Assembly: GCA_934647945.1 (NCBI GenBank)
Contig: CAKUFK010000012.1
Coordinates: 28,448 to 92,447, forward strand
Reading direction: 5' to 3'
Origin: an uncultured Eubacteriales bacterium
GTDB lineage: Bacteria; Bacillota; Clostridia; Oscillospirales; Acutalibacteraceae
DNA: 64,000 nt
The translations under genes were made by a program, and so were the position numbers. The notes below the pieces were generated by a model, which worked only from the letters and a program-made list of their open reading frames with translations, had not been told where the DNA came from and did no database searches. Every line of letters begins with the position of its first letter. Positions within the stretch are counted from its first letter, which is position 1. Of this stretch, positions 44,340 to 52,531 are shown piece after piece.

Positions 44340-44985
44340 GGTATACTGGGGGTATGGGTTTATAGTCACCCGCCATTGTGGTGTCCCACAATGACCCTGA
44401 AAATCAAAATACCGGGGGTTCCAAGGGGGAATCCCCCTAAGCACCCCGGATGGTCGGCCGGTTTTCTTTTCAGGAAAACCGGCGGGGACGTTGACTCTTG
44501 AACCAACGCTATACAAGGAGGGGGCCTGGGGCCCCCGGGGTAGGGTGGGTGCGAGACTGAAAAAATACAGCAACCCCATCCCCGGGGCCGTAGCCCCTTT
44601 TTATATAAGCGGGGTCAGGTGGCGGCGTCCGAGTCGATTTTCATAAAGAGAAAATCGACAGGACCACCTGGGGGTTCAGGGGGCATCGCCCCCTGACGGT
44701 TCTTTCCCCCCTTTCTTGTCGCCAAGAAAGGGGGTGGCCCTCAGGCCAAACCTGAAAAAACGGGTATTGTGGGTTGTCCTCGCATAAAGAACGCAGTCCT
44801 ACTAAAAAAGCCATGATGCGCGGCCACCCTCTTTTGCCCGAGCTTCAGCTCGTAGCGACAAAAGGATGCAAAAGCGCCGCCGGGATTCCCCCGGACCCCG
44901 GGTGGTCGGCCGGTTTTCTTTTCAGGAAAACCGGCGGTGACGCGGCTGCCTGAACCAACGAAAAAAGGGGCGGCGGCTCCGGGAT
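44340..44985. repeat. Block of modular palindromic repeats, copy group II
   Basis: About 650 bp of the same modules as at 19275-20320, partly inverted. Hairpin H occurs at 44457-44483 and 44909-44935 (GCCGGTTTTC-N7-GAAAACCGGC) and as GTCGATTTTC/GAAAATCGAC at 44633-44659. Module M is inverted at 44733-44760, beside a stem CCCCCTTTCTTG-N4-CAAGAAAGGGGG (44707-44734). The CATTGTGG palindrome at 44374-44392 matches 20160-20187 exactly in inverse orientation. No credible gene lies inside. It starts about 90 bp after mfd and ends beside the next gene. Confidence 0.8.
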
Positions 44986-44997
44986 TGGGGGGAATCT

Positions 44998-45834
44998 ATG
45001 GAGTATCAAGACCACATTGCCCGCGTGCTGGCCTACATCGAAGCCAATTTGACCGCCGAGCTCCCGCTGGCCGCCCTGGCCCGGGTGGCCGGATATTCCG
45101 AGTACCATTTTCTGCGGGTGTTCAAGGAGGTGTGCCGTCTCACACCCGCCGATTACATCCGGAAACGCCGCCTGTCCGAGATCGCGCGCGAGGCAGCGGA
45201 CAGCGGCCGCCCCATCTCCAGCATCGCCTTTGCGTACGGATTCAATTCCAAGGAGAACTTCACCCGGGCGTTCAAGACCGAGCACTGCGTCTCCCCCACG
45301 GCATATCGGACCGCCGGAAACAGCCTGAAGCTCTATCCCCCCATCTGTTTGGAGGCGCCTCCCCTTGCGCTCGAACCCGTCATCCGTACGTTGGAAGGCT
45401 TCGAACTGACGGCCTATCCCTGCGGCGAGGAGTACCCGCCCAGCTTCTGGAACCAATACAACTGCGAAAAACGGTCCTTGCGGCTGTCCGGCGGCAAGCC
45501 CTGTGAGGACTACGGCGTCTGCCTGTGGAATGAAGACCGGGGCCGGCTGGACTACTGGATCGGCATCCGCTCCGAGGACGCGGCAGGCGAAACGGACGGA
45601 ACGGTCTCCCTTGCCGTTCCGGGCGGAACCTACGCGGAATTTACCACCCCCGCCGCCACCCATTTCGATTTTGTGGATACCATCCACCGCACCTGGGACG
45701 CTATCCACTCCGTCTGGCTGCCGGACAGCGGGTATGTCTATACAGGCGGGTACCAATGCGAGCACTACCTCGAACAGAGCCGGACATTCCGCGAAACCAT
45801 CCTCGTCCCCATCGAAAGGAGAAAACCCGGATGA
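44998..45834 (+). CDS. AraC-type regulator with GyrI-like effector-binding domain
   Basis: 278 residues. Unlike the regulator at 12528, the double HTH is N-terminal (LPLAALARVAGYSEYHFLRV near 22-41; ISSIAFAYGFNSKENFTRAF near 72-91), followed by a GyrI/AraE-binding domain (about 120-275) with LEGFELTAYPCGEE, LAVPGGTYAEF and the end TILVPIERRK. Proteins of this plan (Rob/SoxS-like plus GyrI) sense hydrophobic drugs or metabolites. It overlaps the next gene by ATGA, so the two are co-expressed. Confidence 0.88.
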   Translation: MEYQDHIARVLAYIEANLTAELPLAALARVAGYSEYHFLRVFKEVCRLTPADYIRKRRLSEIAREAADSGRPISSIAFAYGFNSKENFTRAFKTEHCVSPTAYRTAGNSLKLYPPICLEAPPLALEPVIRTLEGFELTAYPCGEEYPPSFWNQYNCEKRSLRLSGGKPCEDYGVCLWNEDRGRLDYWIGIRSEDAAGETDGTVSLAVPGGTYAEFTTPAATHFDFVDTIHRTWDAIHSVWLPDSGYVYTGGYQCEHYLEQSRTFRETILVPIERRKPG

Positions 45835-46760
45835 AAACATTAAACGTCACCTGGGACGGCATCCAGGATCCCACGGGATATCTGTTTTCCTTTGCCAAGT
45901 CCCTCTCCTGCGCCGTCAAGCACAGCCCCTGGCCGGAATACGCCGAGGATATCGTGGCCACATCCGGCTTCGCCTTCCGGATGTGGGTGACACCGGATTT
46001 ATGCCCGTCCGCCACCAGCATCTGGGAGTTCCGGATGCAGAAGCCCTGGGTGGAAAACGGCGGGTTCACCGCCGAGTATGTCGAGCGGCTGTGGGGGGTG
46101 GAAGCCGAACAGGAGGAGGCCCGCCGCCGGGAAGCGGTGGAGACGGTCAAACGCTCCATCGACCGCGGCATCCCCGCCGTTTCCTGGGACATCGGGGTGC
46201 CGGAATGGGGCCTGATTACCGGTTATGACGACGCAGCCGCGGCCTTCGCGACCCTCTCGATCACAGGGGAAGGGGAGATGCCCTATACCCTTTTGGGTAA
46301 ACGGGAGCTGCCGATTCTGTCGGTACTCACCCTATGCGGCAGGACCGGAAAACCGGAGGAGGCGGTCCTGCGCGATACCATGCACCTCGCGGTCTCCCAT
46401 CTCGGGGGCGAGGAATGGTGTGAAAACGCCAAAGGCCTGGACGCCTATCCCGCGCTCATCCGGCAGTTCGAGACGGATTTCCGCCCGGATCTCTCCTGGA
46501 ACCAGGAGTATTTCCTCGGCACCTACGGAGCACTCAAATACTATGCCTGGCGGTATTTCGACAAAATGGGGCAGGCGGCTCTCGCCGCCGGCTACAAACG
46601 CATATACGAGGCCTGGCTCGAGGCCTTTCAGACCAAAACCGGGCAGGACTGTACCCGGCCGGAGGTGCGGGAGCGGATCGCGGCCCTGCTGAAATCGGCC
46701 GAAAGGGAGGAACGGCAGGCGTACGAGCGGATGCTCGAGCAGACGGCGCGAGCCTTATAA
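45831..46760 (+). CDS. Protein of unknown function, possibly BtrH/C39-like
   Basis: 309 residues starting in the ATGA overlap. SLSCAVKHSPWPEYAEDIVA near residue 25 and RGIPAVSWDIGVPEWGLITG near 112 resemble the BtrH-N/C39-like papain-fold proteins, with a candidate Cys in LSCAVKH. The rest is mostly helical (KYYAWRYFDKMGQAALAAGY). This match is from memory of the family pattern and is uncertain. No signal peptide. It is likely a target or partner of the regulator it is fused to by overlap. Confidence 0.6.
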   Translation: MKTLNVTWDGIQDPTGYLFSFAKSLSCAVKHSPWPEYAEDIVATSGFAFRMWVTPDLCPSATSIWEFRMQKPWVENGGFTAEYVERLWGVEAEQEEARRREAVETVKRSIDRGIPAVSWDIGVPEWGLITGYDDAAAAFATLSITGEGEMPYTLLGKRELPILSVLTLCGRTGKPEEAVLRDTMHLAVSHLGGEEWCENAKGLDAYPALIRQFETDFRPDLSWNQEYFLGTYGALKYYAWRYFDKMGQAALAAGYKRIYEAWLEAFQTKTGQDCTRPEVRERIAALLKSAEREERQAYERMLEQTARAL

Positions 46761-46793
46761 TAAGCGGTTCGACCCAAAAACAGGGGGTGCGGA

Positions 46794-47298
46794 ATGGACA
46801 AACCCTATTATCTGGCATATGAGGAGCGGTATCAGACGGCATTTGCCGCCGGGATCGACTACTGGGGGCATGATCCCGGCGATACCACTCTGGCGGAGGC
46901 CCTCGACGGCTGGGTAAGGGCAAACCGGCTTTCCGGCAGGCGTGTCATCGAATTTGCCTGCGGAGAGGGCGCCGCGGGTATTCTCTTGTCCCGGCTCGGT
47001 TGCCGGTACCTGGGGGTGGACATCGCCCCGTCGGCCGTCGAAAAAACGAAACAGCGTTTGGCCGGTTTCCAAAACGCGCAGATCCGCCTGCTGGACATGG
47101 TGACGCAGGCCGCCGGCGACGAGTACGACGCCGCGCTCGATTGCAGCGGCCTGCACATGCTCGTGACCGACCAGGACCGGCGGGCGTATCTCCGAAACGC
47201 GTTCCACTCCTTGAAGCCCGGCGCCCCCATGCTGTTTTCCTTTCTCACCGCCGAAAAGAAAGAAACGCCGGAGCCATACGACTGGGGCTCCCACGCAG
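46794..47298 (+). pseudogene. Class I SAM-dependent methyltransferase, C-terminus replaced
   Basis: About 165 residues fit a methyltransferase: the SAM motif I VIEFACGEGAAGILLSRLG, motif II YLGVDIAPSAVEKTKQ, and motif post-II ALDCSGLHMLVTDQDRRAYL. Homology-like sequence stops after FSFLTAEKKETPEPYDWG. The frame then runs through a terminator hairpin and antisense into rplQ to 47522, adding residues that mirror rplQ. So the gene has lost its 3' end at the terminator boundary. GGGGG precedes the ATG. Confidence 0.75.
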
Positions 47299-47338
47299 AA
47301 AACCACCGCCCACGCTTTCGCGTGGGCGGTGGTTTTTA
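47299..47338. terminator. Terminator of the ribosomal cluster
   Basis: AAAACCACCGCCCACG pairs with CGTGGGCGGTGGTTTT, a 16-bp stem plus inner pairs, with T-runs on both strands. It lies 8 bp after the rplQ stop. Confidence 0.92.
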
Positions 47339-47345
47339 TAACAGC

Positions 47346-47699
47346 TTATTTCACCAATTCGATGATCGCCATCTCGGCGGCGTCGCCGCGGCGGGCGCCG
47401 GTCTTGATGATCCGGGTATAGCCGCCGTTCCGGTCGGCATATTTCGGCGCGATTTCGTCGAACAGCTTTTTGGCCACGCTCTCCTTGGTGACAAACGAGA
47501 AGACGAGGCGCTTATTGGCTAGGGTCGGATCCTTGGCAATGGTGATCATTTTCTCGGTCATGGACCGGACTTCCTTGGCACGGGTGACGGTGGTCTCGAT
47601 CCGGCCTTTCTCCAGCAGGAAGGTCACCATGGCTCTGAGCATCGCCAGACGGGAGGCCGTCGGCCTGCCGAGCTTTCTGGTTCCGGGCATATGATTCAC
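47346..47699 (-). CDS. rplQ: 50S ribosomal protein L17
   Basis: 117 residues, a 23S rRNA-binding protein near the tunnel exit. MPGTRKLGRPTASRLAMLR and EKMITIAKDPTLANKRLVFS are typical; the C-terminus GYTRIIKTGARRGDAAEMAI matches the family. It is the last gene of the cluster, 67 bp after rpoA. Confidence 0.95.
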   Translation of the reverse strand: MNHMPGTRKLGRPTASRLAMLRAMVTFLLEKGRIETTVTRAKEVRSMTEKMITIAKDPTLANKRLVFSFVTKESVAKKLFDEIAPKYADRNGGYTRIIKTGARRGDAAEMAIIELVK

Positions 47700-47766
47700 T
47701 CCTTTTCCATCGGTTGGCGGCCCTTTGTTTCCGGGCCGCCTATGCCCTTTTCAGCGGGCGTTGGCG

Positions 47767-48720
47767 TTATTCCTCTTCGTCGTACAGGCTGAAGCCCAGC
47801 GACGCCAGTTTATTGATGACCTCTTCCAGGGACTTGCGGCCCAGGTTGCGCACCTTCATCATATCGTCCTCAGACTTGCTGATCAAGTCCTCGACGGTGT
47901 TGATTCCGGCCCGTTTCAGGCAGTTGAAGGAGCGGACCGACAGATCGAGCTCCTCGATCGTCATTTCCAGCACCTTTTCCTTGCCCTTGTCGTCCTTCTC
48001 CACCATGATGGAATCGCCGGCATAGGCCTCGCCGGACAGATCCACAAACAGGTTCAGGTGCTCGGTGAGCACTTTGGCGCCGAGGGACACCGCTTCCTTG
48101 GCGGAAATGGTGCCGTTGGTCCAGACCTCCAGCGTCAGCTTGTCATAGTCGGTGATCTGGCCCACACGGGTGTTCTCGACGGTGTAATTCACCTTCTGCA
48201 CCGGGGTGTAGATCGAATCGACCGGGATCAGGCCGATAACGGGCTGCATCTGCTGCTTGTTCCTCTCGGCCGGGACGTACCCGCGGCCTTTGTCGAGGGT
48301 GATTTCCATATACAGCTTGGCGCCGTCGCCTAGGGTGGCGATATGCATGTCCGGTTCGAGGATCTCGACCTCACTGTCGCACTTGACCGAACCGGCGGTG
48401 ACTTCCCCCGGGCCCTCGGCCTCGACATAGACGACCTTGGGGCCGTCGCCGTTGATGCGGGCGGTCAGGCCCTTGATGTTGAGGATGATCTCGGTCACAT
48501 CCTCTTTGACTCCCTCGATGGTGGAAAACTCATGCAGGATCCCGTCGATTTTCACCGAAGTGACCGCCACGCCGGGCAGGGAGGACAGCAGCACGCGGCG
48601 CAGACTGTTTCCCAGGGTGGTGCCGTAGCCTCTCTCGAGCGGTTCCACAACGAACTTGCCGTAGGTGCCGTTCGAGGCGAGGTCCTGCGCTTCGATTCTG
48701 GGCTTCTCAATCTCAATCAT
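47767..48720 (-). CDS. rpoA: DNA-directed RNA polymerase subunit alpha
   Basis: 317 residues. The N-terminal domain dimerises and nucleates polymerase assembly (GYGTTLGNSLRRVLLSSLPG); the linker leads to the C-terminal DNA-binding domain (LDLSVRSFNCLKRAGINTVE; MKVRNLGRKSLEEVINKL). The frame is open 34 codons further, but GGAGGG lies before the ATG at 48720 (MIEIEKPRIEAQD), giving normal length. Confidence 0.97.
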   Translation of the reverse strand: MIEIEKPRIEAQDLASNGTYGKFVVEPLERGYGTTLGNSLRRVLLSSLPGVAVTSVKIDGILHEFSTIEGVKEDVTEIILNIKGLTARINGDGPKVVYVEAEGPGEVTAGSVKCDSEVEILEPDMHIATLGDGAKLYMEITLDKGRGYVPAERNKQQMQPVIGLIPVDSIYTPVQKVNYTVENTRVGQITDYDKLTLEVWTNGTISAKEAVSLGAKVLTEHLNLFVDLSGEAYAGDSIMVEKDDKGKEKVLEMTIEELDLSVRSFNCLKRAGINTVEDLISKSEDDMMKVRNLGRKSLEEVINKLASLGFSLYDEEE

Positions 48721-48840
48721 GCAAAACCCTCCTTGTAGAAACGGAGCACGTCTCCCCCGGCAGAGCCGGGAAAGGGGCGTCCGGATAAAATATCGGAAAA
48801 AGGGGCAGAGGGGACCCGGCAAAACGCCGGGCAGCGCCTC

Positions 48841-49470
48841 TTATTTCGAGTACAACTCGACGATGAGGGTTTCTTCGATCGGAAGCTCGATGTCCTCGCG
48901 GGCAGGGGCCGCAACGATTTTAGCCTCGAGAGTGTCGCGGTTGAGATCCAGCCACTTCGGCACCGGACGGGAGCTGTTGGCTTCCAGGATGCTCTTGATG
49001 CTGCCGAGGGAGCGGCTGCCGTCCTTGACCGCCACCACCTGGCCCGGGCGGGTCAGATAGGAGGGGATATTGACCTTGCGGCCGCCGACGGTGAAATGCC
49101 CCTGGGTGACGAGCTGACGGGCCTGGGCGCGGGAGCTCGCGAAGCCGAGACGGTAGACGACGTTGTCCAGGCGGGATTCGAGCAGGCGGAGCAGGTTTTC
49201 ACCCGTCACGCCCGGCATCTTGGTCGCCAGTTCAAAATAATGGTGGAACTGGTTTTCCAGCACCCCGTAATACCGCTTGGCATACTGCTTGGTCCGCAGC
49301 TGGCGGCCGTATTCGGACGCTTTCCGGTTACGCGCCTGGCCGTGCTGGCCGGGGGCGTAGGAGCGGCGGTCGACGGAGCACTTCTTGGTATAGCAGCGCT
49401 CACCCTTCAGAAACAATTTCTGACCTTCACGGCGGCAGAGCCTGCACACCGGGCCGGTATATCTAGCCAT
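48841..49470 (-). CDS. rpsD: 30S ribosomal protein S4
   Basis: 209 residues; 16S rRNA primary binder and assembly nucleator. The N-terminus has the zinc-type Cys set (CRLCRREGQKLFLKGERCYT, then KKC), and the S4 domain has RLDNVVYRLGFASSRAQARQ and LVTQGHFTVGGRKVNIPS. Translational repressor role is known in E. coli; not shown here. Confidence 0.96.
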   Translation of the reverse strand: MARYTGPVCRLCRREGQKLFLKGERCYTKKCSVDRRSYAPGQHGQARNRKASEYGRQLRTKQYAKRYYGVLENQFHHYFELATKMPGVTGENLLRLLESRLDNVVYRLGFASSRAQARQLVTQGHFTVGGRKVNIPSYLTRPGQVVAVKDGSRSLGSIKSILEANSSRPVPKWLDLNRDTLEAKIVAAPAREDIELPIEETLIVELYSK

Positions 49471-49494
49471 ATTGGTTGCACCTCCTGTAGTCGG

Positions 49495-49905
49495 TTAAAC
49501 GCGTCTTCTTTTGGGAGGACGGCATCCGTTGTGGGGGATCGGGGTCACGTCTTTGATCATGGTGACCTCGAGTCCGGCGGTCTGCAGGGCACGGATGGCA
49601 GCCTCACGGCCGGCGCCGGGGCCCTTGACGAACACTTCCACGGTTTTCAGCCCGTGCTCCATCGCCGCGTGGGCGGCGGTCTCCGCCGCGGTCTGGGCGG
49701 CAAAAGGCGTGGATTTCCGGGAGCCGCGGAACCCGAGCTCGCCGGAGCTCGCCCAGGACAGGGCGTTGCCCTGCGTATCCGTGATGGTCACGATGGTATT
49801 GTTGAACGTGGACTGGATATGCGCGGCGCCACGCTCGATGTTTTTGCGTTCCTTGCGGCGGCGGGTGGTCGCACCCTTGCGCGCCGTGGTCTTGGCAGCA
49901 GCCAT
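49495..49905 (-). CDS. rpsK: 30S ribosomal protein S11
   Basis: 136 residues; platform protein near the mRNA exit. VQSTFNNTIVTITDTQGN-like AHIQSTFNNTIVTITDTQGN, SAALGFRGSRKSTPFAAQ-type GELGFRGSRKSTPFAAQ and the end NGCRPPKRRRV are diagnostic. A basic N-terminal extension of about 20 residues is usual for the group. Confidence 0.96.
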   Translation of the reverse strand: MAAAKTTARKGATTRRRKERKNIERGAAHIQSTFNNTIVTITDTQGNALSWASSGELGFRGSRKSTPFAAQTAAETAAHAAMEHGLKTVEVFVKGPGAGREAAIRALQTAGLEVTMIKDVTPIPHNGCRPPKRRRV

Positions 49906-49920
49906 TCTTATCCCTCCTGC

Positions 49921-50289
49921 TTACTTCTTCTTGTTGGCGATCGTCTTGCGGGGGCCCTTGCGGGTACGGGCATTGGTCTTGGACCGCTGGCCGCGCACCG
50001 GCAGGCTCTTGCGGTGACGGACACCGCGGTAGCTGCCGATTTCGATCAGGCGCTTGATATCGAACGCGATATCGCGGCGCAGGTCGCCTTCCACGGTGTA
50101 GTGATGGTCGATATATTCCCGCAGCTTGGACACATCGTCCTCGGTCAGGTCCCGCACACGGATGTCGGGGCTCACGCCGGTCGCCTTGAGAATCTCGTTG
50201 GAGGAACGGCGGCCGATGCCGTAAATATAGGTCAGGCCGATTTCCACGCGTTTGTCTCTGGGCAGGTCAACACCAGCTATACGTGCCAT
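49921..50289 (-). CDS. rpsM: 30S ribosomal protein S13
   Basis: 122 residues; head protein bridging to the 50S subunit. MARIAGVDLPRDKRVEIGLT, IGRRSSNEILKATGVSPDIR and the tail RTRKGPRKTIANKKK are diagnostic. It starts 34 bp after rpmJ stops. Confidence 0.96.
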   Translation of the reverse strand: MARIAGVDLPRDKRVEIGLTYIYGIGRRSSNEILKATGVSPDIRVRDLTEDDVSKLREYIDHHYTVEGDLRRDIAFDIKRLIEIGSYRGVRHRKSLPVRGQRSKTNARTRKGPRKTIANKKK

Positions 50290-50323
50290 AGATTATCCTT
50301 CCTTTCGAATGAACGCGCCCGCA

Positions 50324-50437
50324 TCAGCCCTGGCGCTGCTTGTGCTTCGGATTTTCGCAAATGACCATAACGCGGCCCTTGCGTTTGATGATCTTACACT
50401 TTTCGCAGATTTTCTTGACAGAAGGCCGGACTTTCAT
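50324..50437 (-). CDS. rpmJ: 50S ribosomal protein L36
   Basis: 37 residues, MKVRPSVKKICEKCKIIKRK to HKQRQG. The zinc ligands C-x2-C, C and H are present, so this is the zinc-containing form. GAAGGAGG precedes the ATG. The gene lies between infA and rpsM as expected, and is too short for length-based gene finding. Confidence 0.95.
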   Translation of the reverse strand: MKVRPSVKKICEKCKIIKRKGRVMVICENPKHKQRQG

Positions 50438-50521
50438 GAACAAAACCTCCTTCGCGCCGACGGCGCCGTTGAATGACAAGTACGATTCGGGTTCCGCTTT
50501 TTTGCGGAAACAGGCCCGTGT

Positions 50522-50740
50522 TTATTTGGTACGCCAGGTGATCCGGCCCTTGGTCAGATCATAAGGGGACATTTCCACCGTCACCTTGTCGCCCGGCAGG
50601 ATCCGGATGAAGTTCATCCGCAGCTTGCCGGAGATGTGCGCCAGGATCTGGTGGCCGTTCGCGAGCTGCACCTGGAATGTGGCGTTGGGCAGCGCTTCCA
50701 CGACGGTCCCTTCCAGTTCGATCACGTCCGCTTTGGACAT
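50522..50740 (-). CDS. infA: Translation initiation factor IF-1
   Basis: 72 residues. IF-1 is an OB-fold protein at the ribosomal A site. VIELEGTVVEALPNATFQVQ, GHQILAHISGKLRMNFIRIL and DLTKGRITWRTK are typical. The start at 50740 (MSKADVIE) has GGGAGG 7 bases upstream; two longer in-frame starts are too close to or ahead of it. Confidence 0.96.
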   Translation of the reverse strand: MSKADVIELEGTVVEALPNATFQVQLANGHQILAHISGKLRMNFIRILPGDKVTVEMSPYDLTKGRITWRTK

Positions 50741-50777
50741 GTACATACCTCCCACTTGTGACAGTCGCATCCGCCGG

Positions 50778-51041
50778 TCAGGTGCCGGCCGGCCCAAACA
50801 GGGCGGCCAGGGCGCGGCGGAGCTCACGGTTGGTTGCCATTGATCCTTCGGTCAGCGTGGCGGCCGGAGCCGCCAGATGCCGCGGATTCTTACGTTTGGG
50901 GCGTTCCAGGGGGCGTTCCCGGCCATTGGCCAGGTAGATGCCGTCCTGCCCGACGCGGACGACCGCGAGGGGTAGGCCCTTATCCTTGCCGGCCAGCGAC
51001 ACCGTGGCGTCGCCCCGCCGGAAGGGGCGTTTCTCTTCCAT
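50778..51041 (-). CDS. KOW-domain RNA-binding protein
   Basis: 87 residues. The N-terminus RRGDATVSLAGKDKGLPLAV and VVRVGQDGIYLANGRERPLE form a KOW/L14e-like RNA-binding fold, and a basic segment RPKRKNPRHLA follows. A gene of this type between map and infA is common in Clostridia and is thought to bind rRNA or assist ribosome assembly; its role is unproven. It starts 11 bp after map. Confidence 0.85.
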   Translation of the reverse strand: MEEKRPFRRGDATVSLAGKDKGLPLAVVRVGQDGIYLANGRERPLERPKRKNPRHLAAPAATLTEGSMATNRELRRALAALFGPAGT

Positions 51042-51052
51042 GCCCGTCCCCC

Positions 51053-51799
51053 TCAGGCCACCGTCAGGATGACGGGGCCGTCCCGGGTGATGGCGACGGT
51101 GTGCTCGAAATGGGCCGAGAGCTTGCCGTCGCTGGTCACAGTCGTCCAGCCGTCCCCGAGGATTTTCACTTCATGGGTACCGGCGTTGATCATCGGTTCA
51201 ATGGCGATTGTCATGCCCGGAAGCAGCCGTGGGCCGCGGCCGGGAGTACCAAAATTGGGAACACTGGGGTCTTCATGCAGGTTCGTGCCTACTCCGTGGC
51301 CGACGAACTGCCGTACCACCGAGTAACCACGCACCTCGACATACCGCTGGACGGCGGCGCCGATATCGCCGACCCGGCCGCCTGCGACAGCGGCCCGGAT
51401 GCCCTCGTACAGGCTTTCCCTGGTCGCGTCGAGCAGCGCCTGCGCCTGCGGGGAGATGCTTCCCGCCGCGAAGGTGGCCGCGTTATCGCCGTGATAACCG
51501 TTCAGATACGCGCCCACATCCACGCTGACGATGTCGCCCTCATGGATGACGCGTTTGCCGGGTATGCCATGGATGACCGTTTCATTGACAGAGATGCAGG
51601 CGCTGGCGGGGAATCCGCCGTAACCGAGGAAAGAGGGCTTGGCCCCCTGGCTCTCGATATACCCGCGGATGACGCGGTCAATCTCGCCGGTGGTGACCCC
51701 CGGCTGGACCGCTTCTCCTGCCAGTTTGAGCGCCCTGGCCGAGATGACGCACGCCTCTTTCATCAGCGCGAGTTCCCGGCTGTTCTTGATGGCGATCAT
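51053..51799 (-). CDS. map: Methionine aminopeptidase, type I
   Basis: 248 residues. It removes the N-terminal Met from new proteins. Metal ligands are visible: two Asp in VDVGAYLNGYHGDNAATF, His in FVGHGVGTNLHEDP, Glu in TIAIEPMINAG and Glu in HFEHTVAIT. No N-terminal zinc finger extension. It starts 2 bp after adk and belongs to the same transcript. Confidence 0.96.
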   Translation of the reverse strand: MIAIKNSRELALMKEACVISARALKLAGEAVQPGVTTGEIDRVIRGYIESQGAKPSFLGYGGFPASACISVNETVIHGIPGKRVIHEGDIVSVDVGAYLNGYHGDNAATFAAGSISPQAQALLDATRESLYEGIRAAVAGGRVGDIGAAVQRYVEVRGYSVVRQFVGHGVGTNLHEDPSVPNFGTPGRGPRLLPGMTIAIEPMINAGTHEVKILGDGWTTVTSDGKLSAHFEHTVAITRDGPVILTVA

Positions 51800-51801
51800 G
51801 A

Positions 51802-52434
51802 TTACGCCTCGATCGCGGCGAGAGTCAGGCGGGTGGTATCGGCCACTTCCTCCTGCCCTTCCACGATAGTCAGCTTGCCGGCCGCCGCGTAATAGCTCTT
51901 GAGCGGCTCGGTCTGCTCATGATAGACATGCAGGCGTTCCCGCACGGTGTCGGGATGGTCGTCCTTGCGCTGAACAAGGGTGTCGCCGCAACGGTCGCAG
52001 ACACCCTCCACCGCCGGCCGTTTGTAGTCGACGTGGTAGGTGGATCCGCAGCCGGGGCAGGCACGGCGGCCCGATACGCGCCGGGCAATCGTCTCGTCGT
52101 CTACCTCGATATCGATGACGCGGTCGATGACGATGCCCATGCGGTCAAGCGCCTCGGCCTGGGGGATGGTGCGGGGAAAACCATCGAGGATGAAGCCGTC
52201 CGCGCAGTCGGGCTGCGCGAGGCGTTCCTTGATGATGCCGATGACCACCTCGTCGGGGACGAGCTTGCCGGCATCCACATACTCCTTGGCTTTCCGCCCC
52301 ATCTCCGTGCCGCTTTTCAGCGCTTCACGGATCATATTGCCCGTGGAAATGGTGGGGATTTTGAGGGTTTCGCTGATCACTTCAGCCTGTGTGCCCTTAC
52401 CGGCGCCGGGAGCGCCGAGCAGAATCAGGTTCAT
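51802..52434 (-). CDS. adk: Adenylate kinase
   Basis: 210 residues. Adk interconverts ATP+AMP and 2 ADP. P-loop GAPGAGKGTQAEVISE, NMP-binding STGNMIREAL and DGFPRTIPQAEAL are present. The LID holds four zinc cysteines (CPGCGSTYHVDYKRPAVEGV, then CDRCG), the Gram-positive form. It follows secY as usual. Confidence 0.97.
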   Translation of the reverse strand: MNLILLGAPGAGKGTQAEVISETLKIPTISTGNMIREALKSGTEMGRKAKEYVDAGKLVPDEVVIGIIKERLAQPDCADGFILDGFPRTIPQAEALDRMGIVIDRVIDIEVDDETIARRVSGRRACPGCGSTYHVDYKRPAVEGVCDRCGDTLVQRKDDHPDTVRERLHVYHEQTEPLKSYYAAAGKLTIVEGQEEVADTTRLTLAAIEA

Positions 52435-52531
52435 CCAGAAGTTCCTCCTATCCGGGTATAGCGCAGCGAAACGGCCGGGACGGGAGGCGGCCCGTCAAAG
52501 GCCGGTCCTCCGTCTTGCCGTATTGCCCGCC

